Shown here piece after piece: positions 16,486-25,234 of a stretch of DNA of 64,000 nt; position 1 is the first letter of the stretch, and each line of letters opens with the position of its first letter. This stretch comes from an uncultured Prevotellaceae bacterium. Lineage in GTDB: Bacteria; Bacteroidota; Bacteroidia; Bacteroidales; Bacteroidaceae. The position numbers and the translations under genes were made by a program. The notes beneath the pieces were generated by a model, which saw only the letters and a program-made list of their open reading frames with translations, searched no databases and had not been told where the DNA came from. The stretch is taken from NCBI GenBank assembly GCA_900315075.1, contig OMXV01000019.1, positions 1-64,000 of the forward strand, read 5' to 3'.

Positions 16486-17637
16486 ATGATTATTTCAAAC
16501 CAAGCCCCCAAAAAAGTGATGAATGAGGATGATGTCCTTTATTTCAATGGAGAGAACTTCCTCAAATGGAATTATATGAATGTTGTAAATACCCTAAAGG
16601 GGCCATTCCCCTATGGGCAAATTGTACTCTTGGATGGAAGGATGATGGAGTGCTATCCTCGAGCGATAAAAGAAAACGAGGAAAGAAACGATAATGTGCC
16701 AGATGAGGACAGAGAAAAGGAGGTCAATCTGTTCCTGAAAAACGCTTTCTATTTTCTCGCAAACAAGGAACGTATCCTAACGGACAGCCGGATGTTCCTC
16801 TGTCCAGTGCCCATCAATAAGGATTATGCCAGTAAATATCAATTATTGATGGGAAAATCCCCATATCCTACATTGGGAGTTTACCTCCAGTGGTGGGAGG
16901 CGTGTGCGGGTACCATGCGCACCGATGCCAATGGTCGGAAAAGTCTGTTGTGCCACGTTCACAGTATTGACTGCCTATTGTTCGAAGGAAAAGAAGTTTA
17001 TGAGGATGGCTCAACAAAAGAATTGAGTATAATAAATGTCGAGTGGCCATATGATTTTCATCATTGTGCAAAACTCTTTTTCTACATCAACAGTATGTAT
17101 GACACAGCAAAGAAGCATTATCAGGCATATTCTCTCCAACAAGTGCTCGACATCCTCGACCATGAGGAAGAGGATGACCTTGACTATGCACAAACCATCA
17201 ACGAACAGTTCCATACGCATGAAATCAGAATGCTGAACGAACGGGTGCAATACCTGGAAACCCAACTGAAGACGCTGAATAAACGTTTCTTGGATGCAAA
17301 ACTGAAACTAAAAGAAGACACGATAATCAAATTCTATGAGGGATATAAGGCTTTGGAACAACAGGTGACTACAGAAACAGAAAAACTGTATCAACGAAAA
17401 CGTGACCTCAAGGCGGCTCTCCGTCGTGGTGAATACACCAACAAGGAATACCAGCCCATGCTTGGGGAACTCTATAGGTGCATGGGTGAGGAGAATAGAA
17501 AGTTGGATGACTACAAAAATATGGAGATGCATCGTGTCTTTCTTGACGAGGAATTCACCTTTGAAATGATAGAGGATTATTACAAGAGACATATAAGACC
17601 TGACGCTGAAAAGAGCAACAATGACAGCCATCAATAA
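16486..17637 (+). CDS. Family-Y protein 2 (degenerate motif)
   Basis: I chose the start at 16486, 2 nt after the upstream stop; ATG 16453 would overlap it. The protein is 383 aa. It shares FPYGQIVLLDGRMMECYP, ERILTDSRMFLCPVPI, GVYLQWWEACAGTM and YSLQQVLDILDHEEE with family-Y 1, and a long C-terminal coiled coil. The LSGxNxCG block of the other two members is replaced by an unrelated stretch (HVHSIDCLLFEGKE), so it may be a non-catalytic or specialised paralog. It overlaps the following amidohydrolase gene by 17 nt. Confidence 0.75.
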   Translation: MIISNQAPKKVMNEDDVLYFNGENFLKWNYMNVVNTLKGPFPYGQIVLLDGRMMECYPRAIKENEERNDNVPDEDREKEVNLFLKNAFYFLANKERILTDSRMFLCPVPINKDYASKYQLLMGKSPYPTLGVYLQWWEACAGTMRTDANGRKSLLCHVHSIDCLLFEGKEVYEDGSTKELSIINVEWPYDFHHCAKLFFYINSMYDTAKKHYQAYSLQQVLDILDHEEEDDLDYAQTINEQFHTHEIRMLNERVQYLETQLKTLNKRFLDAKLKLKEDTIIKFYEGYKALEQQVTTETEKLYQRKRDLKAALRRGEYTNKEYQPMLGELYRCMGEENRKLDDYKNMEMHRVFLDEEFTFEMIEDYYKRHIRPDAEKSNNDSHQ

Positions 17638-18334
17638 GATAGTACTCCACATACCCCACGCCAGTATCAACGGCATCTTTGGCCCTTACGGCAAGTGGCC
17701 GCGAAACCCTCATTTCATTAATGAGTGTGTGAACAGGTGGACGGACTGGTACACGGACATGCTCTTTGCAACCACCAATGAGAATGTGGCCAGCGTCATC
17801 TTTCCATACTCCCGTTTCGTATGCGATGCGGAACGGCTCGACAACGACCCCATGGAGGCCCAAGGGCAGGGTATTCTATACCAACACTTCGGTGGCTATG
17901 ACAGGGGAATGCTCACCACAATGGAGTCAGAATTCTTGTATCATCTGAGGAAGCAGCATCTGGAGATGATAAGAAGCCTGCTGACACCGGATTGTCTGTT
18001 GATTGACTGCCACTCTTTCCCTTCTGACCTTTATGACTGTGATATCTGCATAGGCCATAACAGCGACGAAACCTATGATGAGCATTTGGTCAACCTGGTG
18101 AAGCGGCAGTTCGAGAACAGCAACTACAAAGTGGCCATCAACAAACCGTATTCCAACTCACTCTCCCCAGAGACGGGTTTTACCTACAAGTCTCTGATGA
18201 TAGAGGTGAACAAGCGAATCTACATGACCCGAAACGGGGAACTCAACCCCAACAGCCGCCAGTGGATGCGCTGGTTCGGCTGCATCAACAGAATCTACGA
18301 CACTATCCTGAACAATGAAACTGTAACAATATGA
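17621..18334 (+). CDS. N-formylglutamate amidohydrolase-like protein (copy 1)
   Basis: This 237-aa protein is a member of the FGase/HutG-like family of zinc amidohydrolases. It has HIPHAS at 10-15, SRFVCDAERLDND from 64, LLIDCHSFPSD at 126-136 and DICIGHN at 141-147, with later VAINKPYSN and MIEVNKRIY. Known relatives hydrolyse N-formyl-glutamate or related amides. There is no histidine-degradation gene nearby, so the substrate here is probably different. It is the last gene of the NADAR-metK operon. A close paralog is the terminal gene of the shortened locus at 48190. Confidence 0.8.
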   Translation: MTAINKIVLHIPHASINGIFGPYGKWPRNPHFINECVNRWTDWYTDMLFATTNENVASVIFPYSRFVCDAERLDNDPMEAQGQGILYQHFGGYDRGMLTTMESEFLYHLRKQHLEMIRSLLTPDCLLIDCHSFPSDLYDCDICIGHNSDETYDEHLVNLVKRQFENSNYKVAINKPYSNSLSPETGFTYKSLMIEVNKRIYMTRNGELNPNSRQWMRWFGCINRIYDTILNNETVTI

Positions 18335-18461
18335 ACAGCTACAATTCTTTACAAGAAAGGATGCAAGGCTTCATTGCATCAAGACGATAGCCGTGCTGAC
18401 AGCTGGGCCAATAGATGCGATGTGGCGCATAGAATACGGCAAAACATGGAGACATGGATAA
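18331..18461 (+). pseudogene. Remnant of a small gene after the amidohydrolase
   Basis: ATG at 18331 overlaps the amidohydrolase stop (ATGA) and gives only 19 codons (MNSYNSLQERMQGFIASRR). In another frame the next 70 bases encode a protein-like stretch (AVLTAGPIDAMWRIEYGKTW) ending at TAA 18459-18461. This looks like a short gene broken by a frameshift. It could also be chance. Confidence 0.3.
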
Positions 18462-18486
18462 ATCTTTAAAGTTTTGTTTTTTGAAA

Positions 18487-18556
18487 GCATCAAGAGACGG
18501 TTTAAATGTCGCTCCAACCGAGTTTGTCATAATAGCCACGGTGGGAAAAACGATGC
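18487..18556 (+). ncRNA. Three-way-junction leader element, copy B
   Basis: The closing stem is GCATC (18487-18491) with GATGC (18552-18556), against GTATC/GATAC in copies A and C: a compensatory T-A to C-G exchange. The first inner hairpin is GAG-A-CGG / GTCGCTC, keeping the bulged A while its pairs change. The second inner helix is ACCG / CGGT, followed by GTGGGAAAA. It sits 47 nt before NADAR-2 and lacks the second leader domain. Confidence 0.7.
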
Positions 18557-18603
18557 GAATTAGTGAGTCAAATACTTAGTATTCAACTAATTAAAAATGA
18601 ATT

Positions 18604-19368
18604 ATGAAGAATAAAAATGATTTTTTGAATTTTAGTAACGTGGAGGTTTACGATGCTTCTGCGCTGAACTGTTTTGCCTTTCGTCATGGGTATGACGTGA
18701 GAGAAGGTCTGCCGTTGTCGCTTGGCAACATGGTTAGTGGTTATGATTTCGACTTGCAAGGCATACACTTTCATAACAGCGAGTGTGCTTATATTGCTGG
18801 GACATTCTCAGAGGATACCGACTCACACCATGACATTCAACGACAACTTATTGCTTGCGATAATGGTTTTATGGCGAAGAAGGGCATCCGCAAGCCTCAT
18901 GAGGGCGAAAAACGCGCTGATTGGGAGGAGTTCAATATCCACTGGATGCTTTATGTCGTTTGGCAGAAGTGCCTTGGCAATGAGGATTTCCGTAAGTTGT
19001 TGCTTTCGTTCCCCAAGGATGCCGTTATTATCGAGGACAGCACTTTTCAGGTTGGACGCACGGCAACGGTGTGGGGTGCTCGTAATATGGAATTAAAACA
19101 GCGTTTGAACCTTTTGAAGAAGGAGTTGAAAGTCCAAGGGATAACCAAGGCTGCCATCAAACGTGAACAAGATAGAATGCGCCTTGGTGAGTGGTCCACC
19201 CTCGGTTCCTTCGTCGGACAGAATATCATGGGTAAGGTTCTTATGGCTTGCAAGGTAGCACTTGAGAATGGTACTGAGCCATGCATCGACTATGCCTTGC
19301 TGAATCGGAAACATATCAATATCTTGGGCAAGGAAATCACTTTCAATCAACATGTGAAGGCAGCATAA
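18604..19368 (+). CDS. NADAR superfamily protein with insertion (NADAR-2)
   Basis: This 254-aa protein is a paralog of NADAR-1. It has HNSECAYIAG at 57-66, IHWMLYVVWQKC at 112-123, GNEDFRKLLL at 125-134, VIIED at 141-145, WG at 157-158 and GQNIMGKVLM at 205-214. A basic helical insert lies at about 163-200, in the same place as in NADAR-1. The initiator of SECAYIAG corresponds to SEQ in classical NADAR. It is preceded by copy B of the leader element and followed after 15 nt by family-Y gene 3, so a NADAR plus family-Y pair forms a minimal version of the larger operon. Confidence 0.75.
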   Translation: MKNKNDFLNFSNVEVYDASALNCFAFRHGYDVREGLPLSLGNMVSGYDFDLQGIHFHNSECAYIAGTFSEDTDSHHDIQRQLIACDNGFMAKKGIRKPHEGEKRADWEEFNIHWMLYVVWQKCLGNEDFRKLLLSFPKDAVIIEDSTFQVGRTATVWGARNMELKQRLNLLKKELKVQGITKAAIKREQDRMRLGEWSTLGSFVGQNIMGKVLMACKVALENGTEPCIDYALLNRKHINILGKEITFNQHVKAA

Positions 19369-19383
19369 CAAGGAGGGGAATTT

Positions 19384-20481
19384 ATGGGCATTATAGCAGA
19401 AATTAATAAAGAAGAGAAGGTGGCTTTTCCTGAGGGAAAGATTATCCTCTTGGATGGCAGAGTTTTGGACTGCTATCCAGTAGCGAAGGAAGAAGAGACA
19501 GAAGTAGTGGATGACAGCATGAAGTTGGATACAACGGGAGAATACCTTTCTGTGAAGAAGAAACCCATAGGTTGTGACCTATCCAAGTCAAAACAGGTGC
19601 AACTCCAAAACGAGGATATACAAAAGGACTTGTTTATCCGAAACGCCTTCTATCTGCTTGCTCACAAAGAACGTATATTGAGCGACAGTCGTATGTTCCT
19701 TTGCCCTGTTGCAATACATAATGGCTTGGCATACACGGGCACATCGGGTTTCCATAAGCCAACATTGGGCATTTATATTGAGTGGTGGGTGAACTGTGTC
19801 GGTGCAATGCAGACCGACAAAAATGGACGTAGAAGTTTGGTGTACCACCTTGCTGGCAGTCCGTTGAGTGGAGCGAACCATTGTGGCACGGTGTATGAAA
19901 ATGGCGAGAAAGAGTTTGTGGTGCTGTCTTCATTCAAGAACTATTGGCCTCTATTTATGGATATCAACACTCGTTATACGGAGGCAAAATACAAATATCA
20001 AGCCTATAGTCTGGATCAGGTGCTTGCCATCTTGGGGGTGGAGGACTGCGGAGTCACCGATTATGCACAGACCATAGAGATAGAGTTTATGAAACAAGAA
20101 ATAGTGTCTCTCAACAAGCAGGTTGAGTGTCTGTCAAAAGAAAGAGACAATTGGCATGAAAAGTATTTTGAGACACTGATGAAATACAACGAGGAGAAAG
20201 TTTGCGAACTGTATGCTGAATGCGTAGATTTGGAAACAAAAGTGAATGCGGAGATTGTTTGTTTGAGAGAACAGAAGAGGTTACTGAAAGTCGATTTGAA
20301 ATGCGGTCGGATAGATAATATCGCCTACCAACGACAACTAAAACCCATCAAGGAGAGTATTCGGGATTTGGAATTCCGGCTGGCCAACTTTAAGTCCAGC
20401 AGAGTAAAAGAAGTTTTCCCCCATGAGAGTATCAACTTTACCATGATTGAAAACTACATGAAGCAACATCCTATGAAATAA
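19384..20481 (+). CDS. Family-Y protein 3
   Basis: This 365-aa paralog of the proteins at 14545 and 16486 has FPEGKIILLDGRVLDCYP, ERILSDSRMFLCPVAI, GIYIEWWVNCVGAM and LAGSPLSGANHCG, followed by a C-terminal coiled coil (about 225-345). It keeps the LSGxNxCG block that copy 2 has lost. It is the last gene of island 1: its stop lies 7 nt from the convergent end of the AraC-type gene. Codon choice is somewhat more AT-leaning than in the preceding operon (by eye), hinting at a separate arrival. Confidence 0.75.
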   Translation: MGIIAEINKEEKVAFPEGKIILLDGRVLDCYPVAKEEETEVVDDSMKLDTTGEYLSVKKKPIGCDLSKSKQVQLQNEDIQKDLFIRNAFYLLAHKERILSDSRMFLCPVAIHNGLAYTGTSGFHKPTLGIYIEWWVNCVGAMQTDKNGRRSLVYHLAGSPLSGANHCGTVYENGEKEFVVLSSFKNYWPLFMDINTRYTEAKYKYQAYSLDQVLAILGVEDCGVTDYAQTIEIEFMKQEIVSLNKQVECLSKERDNWHEKYFETLMKYNEEKVCELYAECVDLETKVNAEIVCLREQKRLLKVDLKCGRIDNIAYQRQLKPIKESIRDLEFRLANFKSSRVKEVFPHESINFTMIENYMKQHPMK

Positions 20482-20488
20482 GTTACCA

Positions 20489-21391
20489 TTAACTACCCCT
20501 ATGCATTGCTCTATAAGCCTTTGGGGTCATAGATGCCTTGGACTTGAAGAAATTGGAGAAGGCCGACTGGTCGTTGAAATTTAGGTCGAAGGCGATTTTC
20601 CCGAGTGGAGTGTCTGAGGTGGAGAGCAGTCTGCACGCCTCGTCATAAAGTAGTTGGGTGAGGTGGGTGTTGACGGTTTTTCCAGACACTTCGCGCACGA
20701 TGCGGGACAGATAGGTGTTGGTGATGCACAACCTGTCGGCATAATAGTCAATCTGCCTGTATTCGCGGAAATGAGTGGCTGCCAAATGTAGGAAGATTTT
20801 GAAGACATTCTCTTTATGAGAGAAGTCGTGGGGAACAATCTCTTCAACAGAGTCCAGTTCGGCGACAAATGCCTTGAGAACATAGATGAGACTCCTCATG
20901 ATTTCTTTCATATATAGATGTGGAATCATGATGGCACTCTCTATCTGCCTGCCAATACCCAAGAGTTCGTGCACTTTCATCTCATCAAGGTGGTAGAGTT
21001 TGGGGTATATGTTTCGGGATGCCGTTTTTCCTCCGTCCAAGACGCTTCCTTGATTTGGTCCTTCGATGCTGTCGGAATATGTCGGGTCAAGTAGCAAGTA
21101 TGCCAAGGCGTATTCGTCATCGAAGGTGATGGTGTTCACCTTGGCATGGGGCGGAATCAACAAAAGTTCGTTTGCCTTTACCTTTACTTCCTTTTGTGCA
21201 TAGACGAGAAGCACCTCCCCTTTGGTAACCAGCAGAAAAGAGAGGAAAGGCATCCCCGGCTCCACCAATAATGGCAGAAACGACACGGTGTCAGAAGTGG
21301 CGCGGCATGCAACCCTGGCTCCGTAATGCGTGGCGACATGCCCCATGTCTGCCAAGGTGTCGATGAAGATGATTTTCTGATCTGAAGCCAT
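20489..21391 (-). CDS. AraC-family transcriptional regulator
   Basis: Start ATG at 21391 (MASDQKII); the frame extends upstream but through the divergent promoter region. The 300-aa protein has an N-terminal cupin-like sensor (residues about 20-110, FLLVTKGEVLLVYAQ, LLLIPPHAKV) and a C-terminal double HTH of AraC type (ADRLCITNTYLSRIVREVSG, then IAFDLNFNDQSAFSNFFKS). It is divergent from the dcuB-asparaginase-porin-aspA cluster across 157 bp and is therefore the likely regulator of that cluster. Confidence 0.85.
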   Translation of the reverse strand: MASDQKIIFIDTLADMGHVATHYGARVACRATSDTVSFLPLLVEPGMPFLSFLLVTKGEVLLVYAQKEVKVKANELLLIPPHAKVNTITFDDEYALAYLLLDPTYSDSIEGPNQGSVLDGGKTASRNIYPKLYHLDEMKVHELLGIGRQIESAIMIPHLYMKEIMRSLIYVLKAFVAELDSVEEIVPHDFSHKENVFKIFLHLAATHFREYRQIDYYADRLCITNTYLSRIVREVSGKTVNTHLTQLLYDEACRLLSTSDTPLGKIAFDLNFNDQSAFSNFFKSKASMTPKAYRAMHRGS

Positions 21392-21507
21392 AAAATTGGA
21401 TGTTGTAGAGTGAATTTTTCTATATTTGATTTGCAAAAATACAACTTTGGTCGGGATTTTGCAAATTTTGTGTTGACATTTGTAAATAAATTGAGAGAAA
21501 GTGGTGT

Positions 21508-21515
21508 TACCTTTG
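21508..21515 (+). promoter_or_regulatory. Putative -7 box of the asparagine/aspartate cluster
   Basis: TACCTTTG is an exact TAnnTTTG match 33 nt before the dcuB ATG. The nearest TTTG upstream (21479-21482) is about 25 nt away, longer than the usual 19-21, consistent with an activator-dependent promoter under the divergent AraC protein. Confidence 0.55.
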
Positions 21516-21548
21516 CAGCATCGAAAAACAATCAATACCCAATCACCT

Positions 21549-22892
21549 ATGGCAACCACAATCATTCTCATTCAACTGGCCATCGTATTGGCACTGATAT
21601 TTATAGGAGCCCGTGTGGGCAGTATCGGTCTCGGCATTTACGGCATGGTCGGAGTCTTTATCCTTGTATTCATTTTCGGCCTAAAACCTGGCAACGTGCC
21701 CATCGACGTGATGCTCATCATCGTATCGGTCATCACGGCAGCAGCAGCCTTGCAGGCTGCAGGAGGCCTCGACTACATGGTGGGCCTCGCAGCGAAATTC
21801 TTGCGCAAACATCCCAGTCACATCACTTACTACGGTCCGCTGACCACCTGGCTGTTCTGCCTTGTTGCAGGTACCGCCCACACGTCATACTCGCTCCTTC
21901 CCATCATTTCCGAGATAGCCACCAACAGTAAGATACGTCCCGAGCGACCGTTAAGTGTGGCCACCGTGGCAGCCTCGCTGGGTATTACCGGTAGTCCGGT
22001 GTCGGCAGCCACAGCAGCAGTCATCAGTGCCGACCTTCTTGGAGGTCGTGGTATAGAGTTGAAAGATATCCTCATCATCTGCATTCCAGCCTCGTTAATT
22101 GCCATCCTTGTAGCCTCCTTTGTGCAGAACCGCATAGGCAAGCCATTGGAGGAGGACCCAGAATATCAGCGCAGGGTTCGTGAGGGCCTGATCAACCCCG
22201 AGCGTGACGCTGAATTGATGGAGCAAATGATTAAGGCTCCGAGCAAATATGCGAAATATTCCGTGCTGGCGTTCCTGTTGGCAGTGATTCTGGTGGTGGT
22301 ATTCGGCAGTGTTCCCTCGCTTCGCCCCTCCTATATGCTGGACGGTGAAATGCAGACGGTGAGCATGCCTCACATCATAGAAATCATCATGATGTCGATG
22401 GCCGCTGTCATCTTGCTGGTGGGTCGTGCCAAAGTGACCGATGCCGTGAAAGGCAACGTGTTCGCTGCTGGCATGAACGCTATGGTAGCCATCTTCGGTA
22501 TCGCATGGATGGGCGACACCTTCTTCAATGGCAATATCGACTTCTTCAAGACACACATCGCAGGAATGGTGGAACAATATCCTTTCCTCTTCGCTATCGC
22601 GCTGTTCATCATGTCGATTATGCTGTTCTCGCAGGCAGCCACGGTGCGCACACTTTATCCACTCGGCATCGGACTTGGCATCAATCCACTTGCACTGGTG
22701 GCGATGTTCCCCGCCGTCAACGGCTATTTCTTCCTTCCCAATTATCCCACCGAGGTGGCTGCCATCAACTTCGACCGCACAGGTACGACACGCATCGGCA
22801 AGTATGTGGTGAACCACTCCTTCCAAGTAGCCGGTTTCATTACCACCATCGTCGCCATAGCCGTGGGCTACATCATTATGACATTGCTCTAA
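21549..22892 (+). CDS. dcuB: Anaerobic C4-dicarboxylate transporter, DcuA/DcuB family
   Basis: Start ATG at 21549; upstream extension to 21501 runs through the -7 box. The 447-aa integral membrane protein has about ten hydrophobic segments and the Dcu signature order (GLKPGNVPIDVMLII, TTWLFCLVAGTAHTSYSLLPII, GITGSPVSAATAAV, LFSQAATVRTLYPLG). Dcu carriers exchange fumarate, aspartate or succinate across the inner membrane. Neighbouring asparaginase and aspartase genes point to aspartate uptake with succinate or fumarate export during fumarate respiration. The choice between dcuA and dcuB cannot be settled by eye. Confidence 0.9.
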   Translation: MATTIILIQLAIVLALIFIGARVGSIGLGIYGMVGVFILVFIFGLKPGNVPIDVMLIIVSVITAAAALQAAGGLDYMVGLAAKFLRKHPSHITYYGPLTTWLFCLVAGTAHTSYSLLPIISEIATNSKIRPERPLSVATVAASLGITGSPVSAATAAVISADLLGGRGIELKDILIICIPASLIAILVASFVQNRIGKPLEEDPEYQRRVREGLINPERDAELMEQMIKAPSKYAKYSVLAFLLAVILVVVFGSVPSLRPSYMLDGEMQTVSMPHIIEIIMMSMAAVILLVGRAKVTDAVKGNVFAAGMNAMVAIFGIAWMGDTFFNGNIDFFKTHIAGMVEQYPFLFAIALFIMSIMLFSQAATVRTLYPLGIGLGINPLALVAMFPAVNGYFFLPNYPTEVAAINFDRTGTTRIGKYVVNHSFQVAGFITTIVAIAVGYIIMTLL

Positions 22893-22955
22893 AATCAAAC
22901 ACCATACAAAACAAATCTATCAAATATCTATTTTCAAACTTTAAAATCAACCATT

Positions 22956-24005
22956 ATGAGAAATTTACGTAGTTTTCTGGTGCTGTTGTTCATAATGACA
23001 GCGGTGGTCGTGAGTGCAAAACCCAAGATCCGTATTATTGCCACTGGCGGTACCATCGCCGGCGTAAGTGAGTCGTCAACTTCTACAGCCTACACTGCTG
23101 GACAGGTAGGTGTACAAACTCTGATCGATGCTGTTCCTCAGATGCTCTATTTGGCAGATGTATCTGGTGAGCAACTTGTAAACATTGGCTCTCAGGATAT
23201 GAATGACCAGGTGTGGCTGATGCTCGCCAAGCGCATCAACCAGTTGCTGAACGAGGAAGGCTACGACGGTGTGGTCATCACCCACGGTACTGACACGATG
23301 GAAGAGACCGCTTACTTCCTGAACCTGACGGTGAAGAGCGACAAGCCCGTTATTCTTGTTGGTTCCATGCGTTCTTCTACAGCCATAAGCGCTGATGGTC
23401 CCGGCAATCTCTATGCTGGTGTGGCCGCTGCTGCATCTCCTGAATCAAAGGGTCGTGGTGTGATGTGCTGCATGAACAACGAGTTGATTTATGCCAAGGA
23501 TGTCGTTAAGATGCATACCATTGACGTGGCCACATTCAAAGGTGCAAACGCTGGTCCATTGGGGTATGTCTATAATGGTGAAGCACACTATTTCACTAAT
23601 ACGGAGTACCTGCATACTACAAAGAGTGAGTTCGACGTAACTGGTCTCGAGAGGCTCCCACAGGTGGGTATCGTCTATGGCTATGCCAACTGCTCTCCGC
23701 TGCCCTTCCAGGCATTCGTTGACGCTAAGTTCGACGGCATTGTGCTGGCTGGTGTAGGCGACGGTAACTTCTACAAGGATGTTTTTGACGTGGCTCTGAA
23801 GGCTCGCCAAAAAGGTATCATCGTGGTGCGCTCAAGCCGTTGCCCAACAGGTCCCACCTGCCTGAATGGTGAGGTTGATGATGAAAAGTATGAGTTTGTG
23901 GCTGCTCTGGCTCAGAATCCACAGAAGGCACGCGTGCTGCTGATGCTTGCCCTGACCAAGACCCACGACTGGAAGCAAATTCAGGAGTACTTCAAGAAGT
24001 ATTGA
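22956..24005 (+). CDS. ansB: Type II L-asparaginase, exported
   Basis: The 349-aa protein has an N-terminal signal peptide (hydrophobic residues about 4-21, cleavage near VVSA-KP). It has both asparaginase active-site signatures, ATGGTIAG near residue 30 and HGTDTMEET near 109, and the SMRSSTAISADGPGNL segment. It hydrolyses asparagine to aspartate and ammonia in the periplasm. It sits between the Dcu carrier and a porin, ahead of aspartase, completing an asparagine-to-fumarate route. Its length and motif order are normal for the family. Confidence 0.92.
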   Translation: MRNLRSFLVLLFIMTAVVVSAKPKIRIIATGGTIAGVSESSTSTAYTAGQVGVQTLIDAVPQMLYLADVSGEQLVNIGSQDMNDQVWLMLAKRINQLLNEEGYDGVVITHGTDTMEETAYFLNLTVKSDKPVILVGSMRSSTAISADGPGNLYAGVAAAASPESKGRGVMCCMNNELIYAKDVVKMHTIDVATFKGANAGPLGYVYNGEAHYFTNTEYLHTTKSEFDVTGLERLPQVGIVYGYANCSPLPFQAFVDAKFDGIVLAGVGDGNFYKDVFDVALKARQKGIIVVRSSRCPTGPTCLNGEVDDEKYEFVAALAQNPQKARVLLMLALTKTHDWKQIQEYFKKY

Positions 24006-24027
24006 TTTCTTAAGTTAAGAATTAAGA

Positions 24028-25209
24028 ATGAAGAAAATTATGAAGAAATCGATATTATTCGGAATGGTGCTGTGCATGGCGCTGACAGCCAATGCCCAGC
24101 AGGACAAGGACGCTTCAGCAGGTGAGGAATCCATGTTCGAGAAAGTCACGAAAATAGAGAAGAAGCAGGACAATTTCCATTTCCTGCTGAACCTCAACAA
24201 CAGTTTCGACGTGAATCAGAACGACGGTGAATTCCAGAATGCTAAGTTCAACATGCGCCAGATCCGTATTGAGGCAAAGGGAAAAATCAACGAGACATTC
24301 TCTTTCCGGTGGCGTCAGCGTCTGAACCGTAACAACACACCTGCTCCAGACGGTATCGACAACATGCCATCGTCATCAATCGACGTGGCTGGTATCGGTG
24401 TCAACGTGAGCGATAAGTTCTCCATGTTCCTCGGTAAGCAATGTGCTGCCTATGGCGGTATGGAGTTCGACCTCAACCCCATTGAGATTTACGAGTATTC
24501 CGACATGGTGGACTATATGAGCAACTTCCTCACCGGTGCCAATTTCCAGTTCCAACTTAATCCCGACCACCAGGTGCAATTGCAGTTGCTCGACAGTCGT
24601 AGTGCCAGCATGAGCGACATGTATGGCGAAGGCTACGAGCAGTCGAAGGTGCCATTGGTCTATACTGTCAACTGGAACGGTAATTTCGGCGATGTGTTCA
24701 AGACACGTTGGAGTTATTCATTGATGAGCCAGGCCAGAGGCAACCAAAGCCATTACATTGCCCTGGGTAACGGGGTGACCGTTGACAAATTCGATGCCTT
24801 TTTCGATGTGATGTACATGCGTGAAGGTATCGACCGCGAGGGCATCGTTTCAAGCATCGTTGGCAACAATGCGTTTGGCGGCCACCAGAACGATGCTGAG
24901 TATCTCTCGTTCGTCATGAAGGCACAGTATCGCTTCACTCCGAAATGGAACGTCTTTGTCAAGGGTATGGTTGAAAACGAAGGACTCTCCAAGGCTAACG
25001 GAGCGATTGAAAAAGGCAAGTATCGCACGGCTTTAGGCTATCTCGCAGGTGTGGAATACTATCCCATCAATAATAGCAACCTGCACTTCTTCCTCACCTA
25101 CGTGGGACGTCACTACAATTACACCGACCGGGCAAAGGCCTATGGTTTCGGCGATTATAGTACTAATCGCATTTCACTGGGTTATATCTGGCAACTGCCA
25201 ATGTTCTAA
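24028..25209 (+). CDS. Outer-membrane porin (phosphate-selective porin O/P-like)
   Basis: The 393-aa protein has a signal peptide (MKKSILFGMVLCMALTANA, cleavage before QQD) followed by a short coiled-coil-like segment and many amphipathic beta strands ending in an aromatic C-terminus (IWQLPMF), typical of a 16-strand-type barrel. Similar proteins are annotated as porin O/P. It lies 22 nt after asparaginase and 25 nt before aspA, so it probably admits amino acids or dicarboxylates for this pathway. The true start may be 24040 (MKKSILF). Confidence 0.8.
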   Translation: MKKIMKKSILFGMVLCMALTANAQQDKDASAGEESMFEKVTKIEKKQDNFHFLLNLNNSFDVNQNDGEFQNAKFNMRQIRIEAKGKINETFSFRWRQRLNRNNTPAPDGIDNMPSSSIDVAGIGVNVSDKFSMFLGKQCAAYGGMEFDLNPIEIYEYSDMVDYMSNFLTGANFQFQLNPDHQVQLQLLDSRSASMSDMYGEGYEQSKVPLVYTVNWNGNFGDVFKTRWSYSLMSQARGNQSHYIALGNGVTVDKFDAFFDVMYMREGIDREGIVSSIVGNNAFGGHQNDAEYLSFVMKAQYRFTPKWNVFVKGMVENEGLSKANGAIEKGKYRTALGYLAGVEYYPINNSNLHFFLTYVGRHYNYTDRAKAYGFGDYSTNRISLGYIWQLPMF

Positions 25210-25234
25210 ATATCAAATCATAAAATCTACAACA

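Noticed and set aside
22095-22898. Minus-strand 267-codon open frame opposite dcuB
   Set aside because: His-rich antisense shadow of a strongly supported transporter gene.
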